Below are positions 43,260 to 52,369 of a DNA stretch of 64,000 bases, piece after piece. Position numbers and translations under genes: made by a program. How positions within the stretch are numbered: the stretch's first letter is position 1; each line of letters begins with the position of its first letter. The notes beneath the pieces are model-generated. The model had not been told where the DNA came from, searched no databases, and saw only the letters and a list, made by a program, of their open reading frames with translations. Origin of the DNA: Halovenus rubra. GTDB taxonomy: Archaea > Halobacteriota > Halobacteria > Halobacteriales > Haloarculaceae. Location: positions 1 through 64,000 of the forward strand of contig NZ_JAODIY010000010.1 in the NCBI RefSeq assembly GCF_026586665.1. Direction: 5' to 3'.

Positions 43260-44848
43260 CGACTCACCTCCGGTGTCTCTGTCTCGATTCGCTCTAATGC
43301 CGAAAGGACACCGTCCATCTTCTTTTCTGTCTCCTCGTACTCCGCAGTCGGATCACTGTCTGCGACGACGCCCGCACCTGCCCGAACAGTGATACGCTGT
43401 GATTCTGCCGTCTCCTCGATAGTTGCCGTCCGGATGACAATAGCGAAGTCGGTATCGCCCTGCCACGAGACGTAGCCGACGCCACCCCCGTAGACGCCTC
43501 GCTGTGTGGATTCGAGGTCGTCGATGAGTTCCATCGCACGCATCTTTGGCGCGCCCGCGAGCGTTCCTGCTGGGAACGATGCCCGCACTGCATCGAACGC
43601 ATCGGCATCGGCAGCCAGCGTTCCGGTCACCGTAGACTCGATGTGCTGGACGTGAGAGTATTTGAGGACGTTCATGAACTCTTGGACGCGGACGCTTCTG
43701 GGTTCAGCAACCCGGCGAACATCGTTGCGTGCGAGGTCGACCAACATGGTGTGCTCTGCTCGCTCCTTGTCGTCGGCAAGCATCTCGCCAGCCAGTCGGC
43801 GGTCCTCGACAGGACTTGACCCTCGCGGACAGGTACCGGCAATCGGGTTCGAGACAACACGTCGGTTTCCAACCGAAACGAGTGTCTCGGGGCTCGCGCC
43901 GACAATAGACCGGTCGCCATACGAGAGGACGTACATGTACGGCGAGGGGTTGATATCTCGTAACGCCTCGTATAATCCAAGCGGGTCAATATCTCCGTAC
44001 AGCTCTCGCGTGCGTGAGATGACTCCCTGATAAATTTCGCCGTCAAAAACAGCCTCTTTGGCCGTCTCGACAGCATCCTCATACACCGACTGGTCGCCTG
44101 CTACCTCGTTGTCTCGCTGGAATCCTTCCGTTTCGAGGGGGTTGGCTTCGGCTAGCAGTGTCTGTATGTGGTCGAGGTCTGTGATAAGTTCGTCGTAGCG
44201 CTGGCCAGCGTCCTCGTCGGGACGGACCACTGGTGTACAGACGAGCGAGAGAGTTCCCTCGGCGTGGTCGAATGCGAGCGTCCGGGTCGTGAGCACAAAC
44301 TGTGCATCGGGTCCATCAGACGCAGGTTGCTCAACGCCGACCTCAGAGAGGTGGAGGTCATAGACAGCATCGTAGGCCAGAAATCCCACAAGCCCGCCAT
44401 CGAGATGTTGGCGGTCACGGTCAGGTACCCCTCGTAGCTCCACGTCTGGCATGGCATCACGCACTGTATCCAGCGTGTCCCCGCCGTTTGTCGTGACTAA
44501 TCCCTCATACCGCTCGTCAAGAATATCGAGGTCTGCCTCGCCGTCATTGACCGTAATAACAGCGGCAGGGTCGTAGCCGACAAACGAAAACCGTGCGTGG
44601 CGTTCCTCTGGCGCGGCTGTGAAGGCGCCATCGGGGTCACTGGAGGGGACTTTTTCGGCGCTTTCGAGGAGGAAGCTGTACTGTGCAGTTTCGGTGTCAG
44701 CCGTCCGACCTGTGACCGCCGCATACACATCAAGCGGGTCGGTGTCAACACCGAGTTCCGCCGCAACTCTGACCACAGCCGGACCATCGGTGTCTGCCAT
44801 TTCGACGAACTCCTCGCGGTCTACACCAAACGTCGGTCTTGCTGTCAT
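43256..44848 (-). CDS. trpE: Anthranilate synthase component I
   Basis: This is a 530-residue chorismate-binding enzyme. YSFLLESAEKVPSSDPDGAF lies in the N-terminal regulatory domain. The catalytic part has IYQGVISRTRELYGDIDPLG, SPETLVSVGNRRVVSNPIAG, HIESTVTGTLAADADAFDAV and FPAGTLAGAPKMRAMELIDD. It makes anthranilate from chorismate with TrpG. A tryptophan-sensing 'LLES' motif is present, so feedback inhibition is likely. The start overlaps trpF by one base. Confidence 0.95.
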   Translation of the reverse strand: MTARPTFGVDREEFVEMADTDGPAVVRVAAELGVDTDPLDVYAAVTGRTADTETAQYSFLLESAEKVPSSDPDGAFTAAPEERHARFSFVGYDPAAVITVNDGEADLDILDERYEGLVTTNGGDTLDTVRDAMPDVELRGVPDRDRQHLDGGLVGFLAYDAVYDLHLSEVGVEQPASDGPDAQFVLTTRTLAFDHAEGTLSLVCTPVVRPDEDAGQRYDELITDLDHIQTLLAEANPLETEGFQRDNEVAGDQSVYEDAVETAKEAVFDGEIYQGVISRTRELYGDIDPLGLYEALRDINPSPYMYVLSYGDRSIVGASPETLVSVGNRRVVSNPIAGTCPRGSSPVEDRRLAGEMLADDKERAEHTMLVDLARNDVRRVAEPRSVRVQEFMNVLKYSHVQHIESTVTGTLAADADAFDAVRASFPAGTLAGAPKMRAMELIDDLESTQRGVYGGGVGYVSWQGDTDFAIVIRTATIEETAESQRITVRAGAGVVADSDPTAEYEETEKKMDGVLSALERIETETPEVSR

Positions 44849-45504
44849 CAGGCAGACACCTCCGGCCGAGTCGCCCGGCGGACAAACGTGGCAATAGCAT
44901 CGTGGCTCTTGTGCCCGTCCGTACGTTCGACGCCTGTAGCCGTATCAACCGCGAACGGCTCAACCGTTTTGACCGCACGCCCGACGTTCTCCGGTGTCAA
45001 CCCGCCTGCGAGCAGAACCGGCGTCTCAGCTCTATCGACCAGTTGACGCGTTCGCTCCCAGTCATGGGTATCGCCAGTTCCGCCTGCGCCGTCCGCATCG
45101 GTTGAATCGACTAAAACGGCATCAACGACATCTGTAACAGCCATCACATCTTCGTCGTGTACGTCGACAACACCAATGACGGCTGCGTCAACGCGGTCAG
45201 TGAGTTGTGCCAACTCAGCCGGTGTGAGGCCACCGTGAATCTGAAGCGTGTCAGCACCGATACGCTCGTGCAGGGCAACTGCATCAGTCACCGACTCGGG
45301 CATCGTCACCAACACTGTATTTGCGAGTGGCGGTGCACCCGAAACGAGGGTGGCTGCCTGCTCCGGCGAGAGTTCCCGAGGTGTATCGACGGGAACATCG
45401 ACAATGAAGCCAAGCGCATCTGCGCCCGCTCTTATGGCTGCGTCGCGGTCAGACCCGTTTGTGAGGCCACAGATTTTGACCCTCGTTCGCTCGCCAGCGG
45501 TCAT
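44848..45504 (-). CDS. trpF: Phosphoribosylanthranilate isomerase
   Basis: This is a 218-residue beta/alpha barrel. VKICGLTNGSDRDAAIRAGA contains the catalytic Cys, LGFIVDVPVDTPRELSPEQA follows, and VLVDSTDADGAGGTGDTHDW holds the catalytic Asp. PVLLAGGLTPENVGRAVKTV and AVDTATGVER form the phosphate site. It converts PRA to CdRP in tryptophan synthesis. It overlaps trpD by four bases and trpE by one. The operon order D-F-E-G is the haloarchaeal one. Confidence 0.95.
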   Translation of the reverse strand: MTAGERTRVKICGLTNGSDRDAAIRAGADALGFIVDVPVDTPRELSPEQAATLVSGAPPLANTVLVTMPESVTDAVALHERIGADTLQIHGGLTPAELAQLTDRVDAAVIGVVDVHDEDVMAVTDVVDAVLVDSTDADGAGGTGDTHDWERTRQLVDRAETPVLLAGGLTPENVGRAVKTVEPFAVDTATGVERTDGHKSHDAIATFVRRATRPEVSA

Positions 45505-46508
45505 GTTTGTGCAGTCACGCCACAGAGGTCATCAAGTTTCTTGGCCGCACTTCCAGAGTCAATACTCTCACGAGCTAATTCGATACCCTCGGTAAGTGAG
45601 TCGGCAGTGTCAGTGACATACAGTGCTGCACCTGAGTTAGCAAGGATGATATCTCGTTTTGGTCCGTCGATTTCGCCGGTGATAATCCCGCGGAGGTCCG
45701 CAGCGTTTTCTTCGGGCGTTCCCCCCGCGATGCGCTCGATTGCAGCGCGTTCGAGTCCGAGGTCAGCAGGCGACAGGGTGTACTCGGTGACAGTTTCGCC
45801 CTCAACTTCGGCAACAGTCGTCTCGTCGTGAATCGCAATTTCATCAAGCCCGGAGCCGTGAACAACCATCGCTCGCTCGACAGACATTCTCGATAGTGCA
45901 CGTGCGAGGACAGGGACGAGGTCGGGATCATAGACACCGACAACCTGTGCTTCGGCCTCAGCAGGGTTCGTCAGCGGCCCGAGCAGGTTGAAAATCGTCC
46001 GCATCCCGAGTTCCCGACGCGGGCCAATAACAGCCTTCATCGCCGGATGGAATACCGGCGCGAGCATGAAACCGATGCCATCAGCTTCGATGTCAGCTTC
46101 GACGGCCGACGGTTCGGCATCGACAGTGACTCCAACTTCCTCTAAGACATCCGCGCTGCCCGATGATGACGAGACAGAGTAGTTGCCGTGTTTGGCGACC
46201 GGCACACCTGCACCCGCAACTACCATCGCACTTGTCGTCGAGACGTTGATTGTGTCGTAGTCATCGCCACCGGTCCCACAGGTGTCAACCATCCCGTCAC
46301 AGTCGGGACGTATCGTTCGGGCGACCGCGCGCATCCCTTGAGCAAAACCCGCAATCTCCGCCTCGGTTTCGCCTTTCGCTCGCAGTGCGCTCATGAGTGC
46401 ACCCATCTGTGCTTCCGTAGCCTCCTCAAAAACTAGGCGTGAAGCCTCCCGCGCCTCCGCCTGCGTGAGGTCTTTCCCGGCGGTAACACGCTCGATATAT
46501 TTTCTCAT
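45501..46508 (-). CDS. trpD: Anthranilate phosphoribosyltransferase
   Basis: This is a 335-residue protein. The helical N-terminus (RKYIERVTAGKDLTQAEARE) is followed by the PRPP-binding VDTCGTGGDDYDTINVSTTS, VAKHGNYSVSSSSGSADVLE, PVFHPAMKAVIGPRRELGMR and IFNLLGPLTNPAEAEAQVVG. It transfers phosphoribose to anthranilate. It is the first gene of trpDFEG and has a Shine-Dalgarno-like GGTGAG about seven bases before the ATG, so translation of the operon starts from a leadered message. Confidence 0.95.
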   Translation of the reverse strand: MRKYIERVTAGKDLTQAEAREASRLVFEEATEAQMGALMSALRAKGETEAEIAGFAQGMRAVARTIRPDCDGMVDTCGTGGDDYDTINVSTTSAMVVAGAGVPVAKHGNYSVSSSSGSADVLEEVGVTVDAEPSAVEADIEADGIGFMLAPVFHPAMKAVIGPRRELGMRTIFNLLGPLTNPAEAEAQVVGVYDPDLVPVLARALSRMSVERAMVVHGSGLDEIAIHDETTVAEVEGETVTEYTLSPADLGLERAAIERIAGGTPEENAADLRGIITGEIDGPKRDIILANSGAALYVTDTADSLTEGIELARESIDSGSAAKKLDDLCGVTAQT

Positions 46509-46560
46509 TTTATCTCACCAATGTACGATTTAGGTATACAATGAACAAATAAGTACAACA
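46509..46560 (-). promoter_or_regulatory. Promoter and ribosome binding site of trpDFEG
   Basis: On the minus strand GGTGAG sits about seven bases before the trpD ATG, and CTTATTT lies about 42-48 bases upstream, a plausible TATA box for a leader of about 20 bases. The region contains several GTAC/GTATAC steps (TTGTAC, GTATAC, CGTACA), loosely like the TGTACA boxes bound by TrpY in methanogens. Whether a TrpY-like repressor works here is not shown. Confidence 0.4.
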
Positions 46561-46665
46561 ACTTAAGCGTGTCGTCTGTCACGACGGGACGTATTCTACA
46601 GGCGGAACAGGTTGAGTGCCTCGGGGCTTGACCCCGAGCGGTTCACAGCGAACAGTGGGTTTCGT

Positions 46666-46869
46666 TCATCTGTCTGCAATCTCTGGGTCAAAGATATCCG
46701 CAATACTGCAGTCAAAAAACTGTGCAAGTTTGAACGCCAGTTCAAGCGAAGGATCGTATCGCTCGCGTTCGATGGCGTTTATTGTCTGTCGAGAGACCCC
46801 AACTGCAGCCGCGAGGTCTCCCTGGGATAGATCGTGCCGGTCGCGTAATTCGGGAAGAGTATTATTCAT
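46666..46869 (-). CDS. XRE-family transcription regulator
   Basis: This is a 67-residue helix-turn-helix protein: ELRDRHDLSQGDLAAAVGVS, then RQTINAIERERYDPSLELAF and KLAQFFDCSIADIF. This matches the compact regulators of the YozG/'DNA-binding protein, CPA1' type. It lies 51 bases downstream of a DUF2178 membrane protein on the same strand. This pairing occurs widely in archaea and bacteria, where the regulator controls the membrane-protein operon. Confidence 0.9.
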   Translation of the reverse strand: MNNTLPELRDRHDLSQGDLAAAVGVSRQTINAIERERYDPSLELAFKLAQFFDCSIADIFDPEIADR

Positions 46870-46920
46870 GCTGTCTCGAAATTTACCGAGGACATCGTCT
46901 CAGTCGTCTGTTTTCTGCGG

Positions 46921-47376
46921 TTAGTGCTGTCGTTTGACCCACCACGACGTGGCTCCAGTAAGCGTGAACAAGAACACGTACGCGATGATAACGCCCCAGA
47001 GTATCTCTGGGACATCGAACCAGCCCGTTGTATCGGCTGCCGTCGCCAGCGGTGTAACTGTGACGAAGACTAGCCCGACAATGTAAATTGCGAGTCGGCC
47101 TGCCTCGTTTTCTATCTGCATCTCCCGCTCGTCGCGCACCTTCATCGGACTCGCGGAGTTGATTGCAATATAACCGACGTATCCAAGCGGGAGCGCGAAC
47201 GACCCAGCCCAGAGTACGGCGTCGATATCGAACACCGCCCAGAGAGCCATCGACGCGAAAAGTATACTTATCCCGCCCAGAATGCACCGTTCCATCCACT
47301 GTTCGTACCGCTGTCGGCGCTGCTGTCGTTGCTGTGCTGCCTCCAAATCCGCCTGTGGAACTGAGTCGTCTATCAT
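46921..47376 (-). CDS. DUF2178-like membrane protein
   Basis: This is a 151-residue protein. A charged helical start ([20 protein letters not shown]) precedes four membrane helices, including [40 protein letters not shown] and [20 protein letters not shown]. The loop [20 protein letters not shown] is the hallmark 'DER...I...A' of DUF2178 proteins, which are typically encoded beside a small XRE regulator, as here. Function is unknown. Confidence 0.8.
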   Translation of the reverse strand: MIDDSVPQADLEAAQQRQQRRQRYEQWMERCILGGISILFASMALWAVFDIDAVLWAGSFALPLGYVGYIAINSASPMKVRDEREMQIENEAGRLAIYIVGLVFVTVTPLATAADTTGWFDVPEILWGVIIAYVFLFTLTGATSWWVKRQH

Positions 47377-47494
47377 GTGTAAACCTCGCTTTACAGTAAA
47401 GGTTACTTTACACTGGTATTTAGTATTGTCGACCTATTTCTCAGGCAGGTTGGCCGATAGACACCCTTATCGGCGGCTCGTTCGAATTACAGGT

Positions 47495-48112
47495 ATGTTT
47501 GAGACACGACCAGACCGCAAGCACGAGGTTGCGCTTCTCGGTCGCTCTAACGTCGGAAAGTCGACGCTGATGCGCGAGATTACGGGACATACGTTTGACA
47601 CTGGGCAGCGGCCGGGTGTTACTCGCAAGCCAAATCACTACGACTGGGCAGGCGAAGATTTCGTTATCACCGACCTCCCCGGGTTCGGGTTCATGAAAGG
47701 AACACCTGAGGATGTCCGCGAGCAAATCAAGACTGACATCGTCCACTACGTCGAATCCAACGCAGACAATATCCTCGCAGGCGTCCTCGTCCTCGACGGA
47801 AAGGCCGCTGTCGATATCATCGACCGACACTCGGGACCCGACGAAATACCACACACCGTTGAACTGTATCATTTCCTGCAAGATGTAGAGATTCCCACTG
47901 TTATCGCTGTCAACAAGATGGACAAGGTTGACGACCGAGACGGGCGGCTAGACGAGATTTCCGAGCGGTTCGGACTGGTTCCGCCCTGGAAGCAATGGCA
48001 GGACACGATTGCGCCGATCAGCGCTAAGCGGGGTAATATCGACACACTCAACGATGCAGTCAGAACACATCTTCATGCCGCCAAACGCGACGACCTCTTT
48101 CAATTCTTTTAG
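47495..48112 (+). CDS. engB: EngB-type GTP-binding protein
   Basis: This is a 205-residue GTPase. Its G-motifs are G1 [17 protein letters not shown]2 PGVTRKP, G3 DLPGFGFM, G4 VNKMDKVDD and G5 ISAKRG. This is the YihA/EngB family, which in bacteria assists assembly of the large ribosomal subunit. The start was set at ATG 47,495 ([20 protein letters not shown]) because the upstream open frame lacks similarity. It is divergent from the DUF2178 gene. Confidence 0.93.
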   Translation: MFETRPDRKHEVALLGRSNVGKSTLMREITGHTFDTGQRPGVTRKPNHYDWAGEDFVITDLPGFGFMKGTPEDVREQIKTDIVHYVESNADNILAGVLVLDGKAAVDIIDRHSGPDEIPHTVELYHFLQDVEIPTVIAVNKMDKVDDRDGRLDEISERFGLVPPWKQWQDTIAPISAKRGNIDTLNDAVRTHLHAAKRDDLFQFF

Positions 48113-48208
48113 CTGCTGTTGCTCGCTGGCGGCGATAGAGTGAACTAATGTGTGGCGTGTCAGCACAAAAAATGAGATGTTGCGGCGACAGCTCGTCGTC
48201 CAAGTGCC

Positions 48209-48520
48209 TCAGATTTCGTCGAGGTGCTCGACACCCTCTTTGGAGACATTGCCTTTCGTAATCTCTTGGGGCATCCAGTCTGGCTTGTCATCGGGCGCAT
48301 TCTCTTCCCAGGCCCACCCCTCATAGATGTGTACTTTCTTTTCGCCTTTTTCCCGGAGCCGAAGCTCCTCGGGGGTAGCATCATCCTCTGAAGATGCTGG
48401 GTCAAGACGCCGCGCCGCTTTCAGTGCAGCCTGCCGGGGTGTTCGTCCCGAAAATACGCTCGTTTCTTCGCCGCCATCTTGTCGGAGCGCAAAGTTGCGC
48501 TTGTCGTTATCTGGTGCCAT
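48209..48520 (-). CDS. Chromatin protein MC1
   Basis: This is a 103-residue protein. KRNFALRQDGGEETSVFSGR, TPRQAALKAARRLDPASSED and RLREKGEKKVHIYEGWAWEE match the MC1 family, a monomeric DNA-bending chromatin protein of methanogens and haloarchaea. The haloarchaeal version is more acidic and ends in DWMPQEITKGNVSKEGVEHL. The ATG at 48,520 is preceded by a good ribosome binding site (GGTGAT). The longer frame upstream has no similarity. Confidence 0.9.
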   Translation of the reverse strand: MAPDNDKRNFALRQDGGEETSVFSGRTPRQAALKAARRLDPASSEDDATPEELRLREKGEKKVHIYEGWAWEENAPDDKPDWMPQEITKGNVSKEGVEHLDEI

Positions 48521-48893
48521 GGTTATCACCGCTCCGTGTGAAATCAGCACATGACCCGTAATAAATATATCCCCAAATTCGGGTGCCGTCGGTCGGTCTC
48601 TTATAAAAGAACCTGCCAGAATTGATATTTTCGGCGGTTGCCTCGGCAAAAATAGTCTCTTTGTGACGGCTAACAACTGGGGCGCGCCGAAAATCCCCCG
48701 ATAGCGGTGGTAACAGAGAGTTTGTCGCCTTGATACAACCGGCAGTACCATACGGACAGGGAGGCTCGAAAAGCGCCAGCATATCCAGAAACGTGACTGG
48801 GTCTAGTCACCGCGCCGTAGGCGGTCAAACCACCAACCGGAGCGCGGTAGACTTAAGTTTATGCTCCAGTGAACCACAGAATACGATAGCTCG
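48521..48893. promoter_or_regulatory. Divergent control region of MC1 and an AbrB-like gene
   Basis: No gene is supported in these 373 bases. On the minus strand GGTGAT lies six bases before the MC1 ATG, and GATATATTTATT about 38-48 bases upstream is the likely TATA box, giving a leadered message. A second AT box, TTTTATAAG, is at about 48,601-48,609. On the plus strand AAGTTTATGC lies about 30-40 bases before the ATG at 48,894. Confidence 0.45.
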
Positions 48894-49091
48894 ATGGTAC
48901 GGAAGAAAAAATTGAGCCCGAGTGGTGCAAAGGACGAAGACGGCGAGTACCACAACGTCCACATCAACCTGCACGAGGACGAACTCACCGTAGCAGGAAT
49001 GGAAATTGGTGATGAAGTATTCGTCCGCGTGCGTGACAGCAAAATCGTTATTCAGAAGGCCGACCCGGACGACCTTGACCACGAGTTCTAA
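48894..49091 (+). CDS. Small AbrB-like protein
   Basis: This is a 65-residue protein. The N-terminus is basic (MVRKKKLSPSGAK). The core YHNVHINLHEDELTVAGMEI then GDEVFVRVRDSKIVIQKA looks like half of a swapped-hairpin (SpoVT/AbrB) barrel, with 'L......L...GD.V.V......I.I..'. It probably dimerises and binds DNA or acts as an antitoxin-like regulator. It has no toxin partner next to it. It lies between MC1 and pyrD. Confidence 0.75.
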   Translation: MVRKKKLSPSGAKDEDGEYHNVHINLHEDELTVAGMEIGDEVFVRVRDSKIVIQKADPDDLDHEF

Positions 49092-49158
49092 CCCGTGGCA
49101 ATAACAGTATCCGTACTGTCAGAGATTCGACTCCAGAACAGTCACAGACTGATGTAAT

Positions 49159-50211
49159 ATGAATCTATACAGCCTCGCAAAACCCCTGTTGTTTCGCCTA
49201 CCAGCGGAAACGGCCCACCATGCAATTCACACGCTACTTGATGGGTTTCAGCGGACACCGCTTCACTCACCGGTAGCGAAGCAACTCACCGTCACTGACG
49301 AGCGACTCGAAGTCTCTGCGTTCGGCCAGACGTTCACAAATCCTGTTGGACTTGCTGCAGGGTTCGACAAAAACGCAGAGTTACCGCGCGCGATAACGGC
49401 TCTTGGTTTTGGCTTCGTTGAGGTTGGCGGCGTTACCGCTGAGCCACAGGCAGGGAATCCACGACCACGGCTGTTTCGCCTGCGTAAAGACAACGGCCTC
49501 ATCAACCGTATGGGGCTGAACAACCACGGCGCGTCGGCAATCGGACACCGTCTCGCTGAGACGACCGTCGACGTGCCGTTGGGCGTCAATATCGCCAAAA
49601 GCGAGCACGTTGACCCCGAGGACGCACCAGCAGACTACTGTCAGACGTATGAAGCAGTCGATTCTGCGGACTTTTTTGTCGTAAACATCTCTTGCCCCAA
49701 CTCACAGGGGTTCGAGGCACTCCAGAACCGCTCGGCAATGGCCGAGATTATCGGTGCACTCCGAGACCGGGGAGCATCACCGCTGCTGGTCAAGCTCTCA
49801 CCGGACCTGCCAGAGCCTGCTGTCGACGATGTACTCGCAATTGTCGAAGAGTTCGATCTTGAAGGTATCGTCGCAACGAACACCACGACCGAACGCCCGG
49901 CCTCACTCAAATCGTCCAACCGGAGCGAGAAGGGGGGTCTCTCCGGTGAGCCAATCAAACACGATGCAACAGAAATCGTCCGCTATATCGCCGCACGGAC
50001 TGACGTCCCCATTGTCGGTGTCGGTGGTGTATCGACTGCCGAAGATGCGTACCAGAAGATTCGAGCAGGCGCAAGTGTTGTCCAGTTATACACCGGACTT
50101 GTATATCAGGGACCGACGATAGCGCGTGACATCAACCGCGGGCTGCTCGAACTGCTCGAACGCGATGGATTTGACTCTATTGAAGCGGCGGTCGGCGTAG
50201 ACTCGGAGTAA
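49159..50211 (+). CDS. pyrD: Dihydroorotate dehydrogenase (quinone type)
   Basis: This is a 350-residue enzyme that oxidises dihydroorotate to orotate in pyrimidine synthesis. The helical N-terminal extension (YSLAKPLLFRLPAETAHHAI) is typical of class 2, membrane-linked enzymes. FMN-site motifs are VGLAAGFDKNAELP, IGVGGVSTAEDAYQKIRAGA and VQLYTGLVYQGP. The catalytic-base motif reads NISCPNSQG with Cys179. Class 2 enzymes normally have serine here (NISSPN) and class 1 have cysteine. So the architecture is class 2 but the base is of class 1 type. Confidence 0.93.
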   Translation: MNLYSLAKPLLFRLPAETAHHAIHTLLDGFQRTPLHSPVAKQLTVTDERLEVSAFGQTFTNPVGLAAGFDKNAELPRAITALGFGFVEVGGVTAEPQAGNPRPRLFRLRKDNGLINRMGLNNHGASAIGHRLAETTVDVPLGVNIAKSEHVDPEDAPADYCQTYEAVDSADFFVVNISCPNSQGFEALQNRSAMAEIIGALRDRGASPLLVKLSPDLPEPAVDDVLAIVEEFDLEGIVATNTTTERPASLKSSNRSEKGGLSGEPIKHDATEIVRYIAARTDVPIVGVGGVSTAEDAYQKIRAGASVVQLYTGLVYQGPTIARDINRGLLELLERDGFDSIEAAVGVDSE

Positions 50212-50269
50212 GCACCACAGTCGTCGGTGAACCGAGCTATCTTTTACTCGGGTCGAAAAACGGACAGAT

Positions 50270-51433
50270 ATGCAACTGACTGTAGAGGGGACGACTGTCG
50301 GTATTGTCGGGGGTGGACAGCTCGGTCGGATGTTAGGTGAGGCTGCAGCTCCACTCGGTATCGACCTTGTCGTTTCCGACCCGACACCGGATGCACCGGC
50401 GGCTCCTGTCACAACTGAACAGATTGTTGGTGCCTTTGACGACGAATCAACAATTCAGGAGTTGGCCAAACGGGCAGACTACCTCACCTTCGAAATCGAG
50501 CTTGCGGACCCAGACGCACTCGAACGCGTGCGTGAGGAAACTGGAACGCCGGTCCACCCAAAACCTGAGACGCTCCGTACGATACAGGATAAGCTAGTCC
50601 AGAAGCGTCGTCTCTCCGAGGCTGGTATCCCTGTTCCTGCATACCGTGCGGTCGACTCCGCTGACCAGCTCCGCGAGGCACTTGAGGAGCTTGGCTATCC
50701 AGCGATGCTCAAGGCCCGAGAAGGTGGCTACGATGGACGTGGAAACGTCCCTGTAGAGACTCCATCGGACGTTTCGGCGGCGTTCGATGCTATCAATGGG
50801 CCAGCAATGGTCGAGGAGTTCGTCGATTTCGAGCGTGAGCTTGCGGTTATGGCCTGTCAGGGCGACGGTGAGGTCGATACGTTCCCCGTCACGGAAACGA
50901 TTCATGAGGCAGAAATCCTGCGTCAGATGATTTCACCGCCCCGAACCACAACATCAGTCCGCGAGCGCGCAAAGGAAATCGCACTTGCAGTCCTCGACGT
51001 GCTCGATGGTCGCGGCGTCTTCGGTATCGAGCTGTTCGAGACGCCTGACGGTGAGATTCTGCTTAACGAGATTGCCCCGCGACCACACAACTCAGGCCAC
51101 TGGACAATCGAAGGCTGTCACACCTCCCAATTCGAACAGCATCTCCGAGCAGTTACCGGCCAACCCCTCGGAACGACCGAGCGACGATGTCCAACGGCGT
51201 CAGGCAACATCCTCGGAGATGTCGACACACGGCAGCCTGCCAAGCTGTGTGATGTCGAGTCAATCCTCGCTCAGGACCGTGCCGCATTACACTGGTATGG
51301 GAAAGGAGAGGTCTATAACCTACGGAAGATGGGACACGTCACACTTCCTGGAACCGACGACGTAGCTCTTGATTCCCTGCTTGATATGCTCGATGCTTGT
51401 CTCTCGCCGCTGACATTTACCGACGAGGCGTAA
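50270..51433 (+). CDS. purK: 5-(carboxyamino)imidazole ribonucleotide synthase
   Basis: This is a 387-residue ATP-grasp enzyme. VGIVGGGQLGRMLGEAAAPL opens the biotin-carboxylase-like domain. The ATP-grasp core has GYPAMLKAREGGYDGRGNVP and VEEFVDFERELAVMACQGDG. GIELFETPDGEILLNEIAPR and PHNSGHWTIEGCHTSQFEQH form the catalytic part. It makes N5-CAIR from AIR, ATP and bicarbonate. PurE, its usual partner, is not downstream here; surE follows instead. Confidence 0.94.
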   Translation: MQLTVEGTTVGIVGGGQLGRMLGEAAAPLGIDLVVSDPTPDAPAAPVTTEQIVGAFDDESTIQELAKRADYLTFEIELADPDALERVREETGTPVHPKPETLRTIQDKLVQKRRLSEAGIPVPAYRAVDSADQLREALEELGYPAMLKAREGGYDGRGNVPVETPSDVSAAFDAINGPAMVEEFVDFERELAVMACQGDGEVDTFPVTETIHEAEILRQMISPPRTTTSVRERAKEIALAVLDVLDGRGVFGIELFETPDGEILLNEIAPRPHNSGHWTIEGCHTSQFEQHLRAVTGQPLGTTERRCPTASGNILGDVDTRQPAKLCDVESILAQDRAALHWYGKGEVYNLRKMGHVTLPGTDDVALDSLLDMLDACLSPLTFTDEA

Positions 51434-51546
51434 CTGTAAGCGCCTCCACAGTCCCAACTGTTGTCTGGAAAACGGTCAGTGAACGTGTTTAGTTGTTTCA
51501 GCTATCGAGCGCTAGCTTGATTGCTGTCCCGGCCCGACACAGCGGT

Positions 51547-52341
51547 ATGGATGACCTGGACGTGCTGTTGACGAACGACGACGGCATCGACGCGACCGGA
51601 TTACAGGTGCTCTACGACAAGCTTTCGCGGGTCGCAAACGTCACGGCGGTTGCGCCAGCGACTGACCAGAGCGCTGTTGGCCGCGCAATCTCTCACAGCG
51701 TCACCGCCCGCGACCACGAACGTGGATACGCCATCGAGGGGACACCCGTTGATTGTGTCGTTGCTGGTCTCTCGACGCTCGTCCCGGAGGCAGATATGGT
51801 TATCTCTGGGTGTAACTGCGGAGCAAATCTGGGTAGTCACACGCTTGGGCGCTCGGGCACGATTAGCGCAGCAGTTGAGTCCGCGTTCTTTGGTGTCCCT
51901 GCCATCGCTGTGTCGGCGTACATCCCAGCCGAAGAGTTCACCGAAGAATCGATTGCCGATATCGAGGTGCCGGCACATCAGTATGCCGAAGCAGCACAGG
52001 CAACCGAGTTTCTCCTCAAGCGAACGCACACGGGAGCTGTCTTTGACCACGCAGACTACCTGAACGTCAACGCGCCGATTACTGACCGTGCGACCGGTGA
52101 GATGGTGCTCACGCGCCCCTCACACATCTATCGGATGGATGCCAGCCGGGACGGAGAGACAATAGCTCTCGAAGATAATATCTGGGGTATGATGGCCGAG
52201 GGGCAGGTACCCGACGAAGACGGGACCGACAGACAGGCAATCATGGAGAACAAGATTAGCATTTCACCGCTGACGGCCCCACACACCACTGAGCACCACG
52301 ACGAATTGGAGACAATCACAGAAGACTATCCCGCAAACTAA
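51547..52341 (+). CDS. surE: 5'/3'-nucleotidase SurE
   Basis: This is a 264-residue phosphatase. MDDLDVLLTNDDGIDATGLQ has the metal-binding DD, and VTAVAPATDQSAVGRAISHS, GTPVDCV and ISGCNCGANLGSHTLGRSGT complete the active site (usually 'SGIN.G.N'). It removes phosphate from nucleoside monophosphates. The middle AEEFTEESIADIEVPAHQYA is helical. ATG 51,547 gives the family N-terminus. It follows purK by 114 bases. Confidence 0.93.
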   Translation: MDDLDVLLTNDDGIDATGLQVLYDKLSRVANVTAVAPATDQSAVGRAISHSVTARDHERGYAIEGTPVDCVVAGLSTLVPEADMVISGCNCGANLGSHTLGRSGTISAAVESAFFGVPAIAVSAYIPAEEFTEESIADIEVPAHQYAEAAQATEFLLKRTHTGAVFDHADYLNVNAPITDRATGEMVLTRPSHIYRMDASRDGETIALEDNIWGMMAEGQVPDEDGTDRQAIMENKISISPLTAPHTTEHHDELETITEDYPAN

Positions 52342-52369
52342 CACTGGCCTGTAGGCGGCTACCCTCCAG

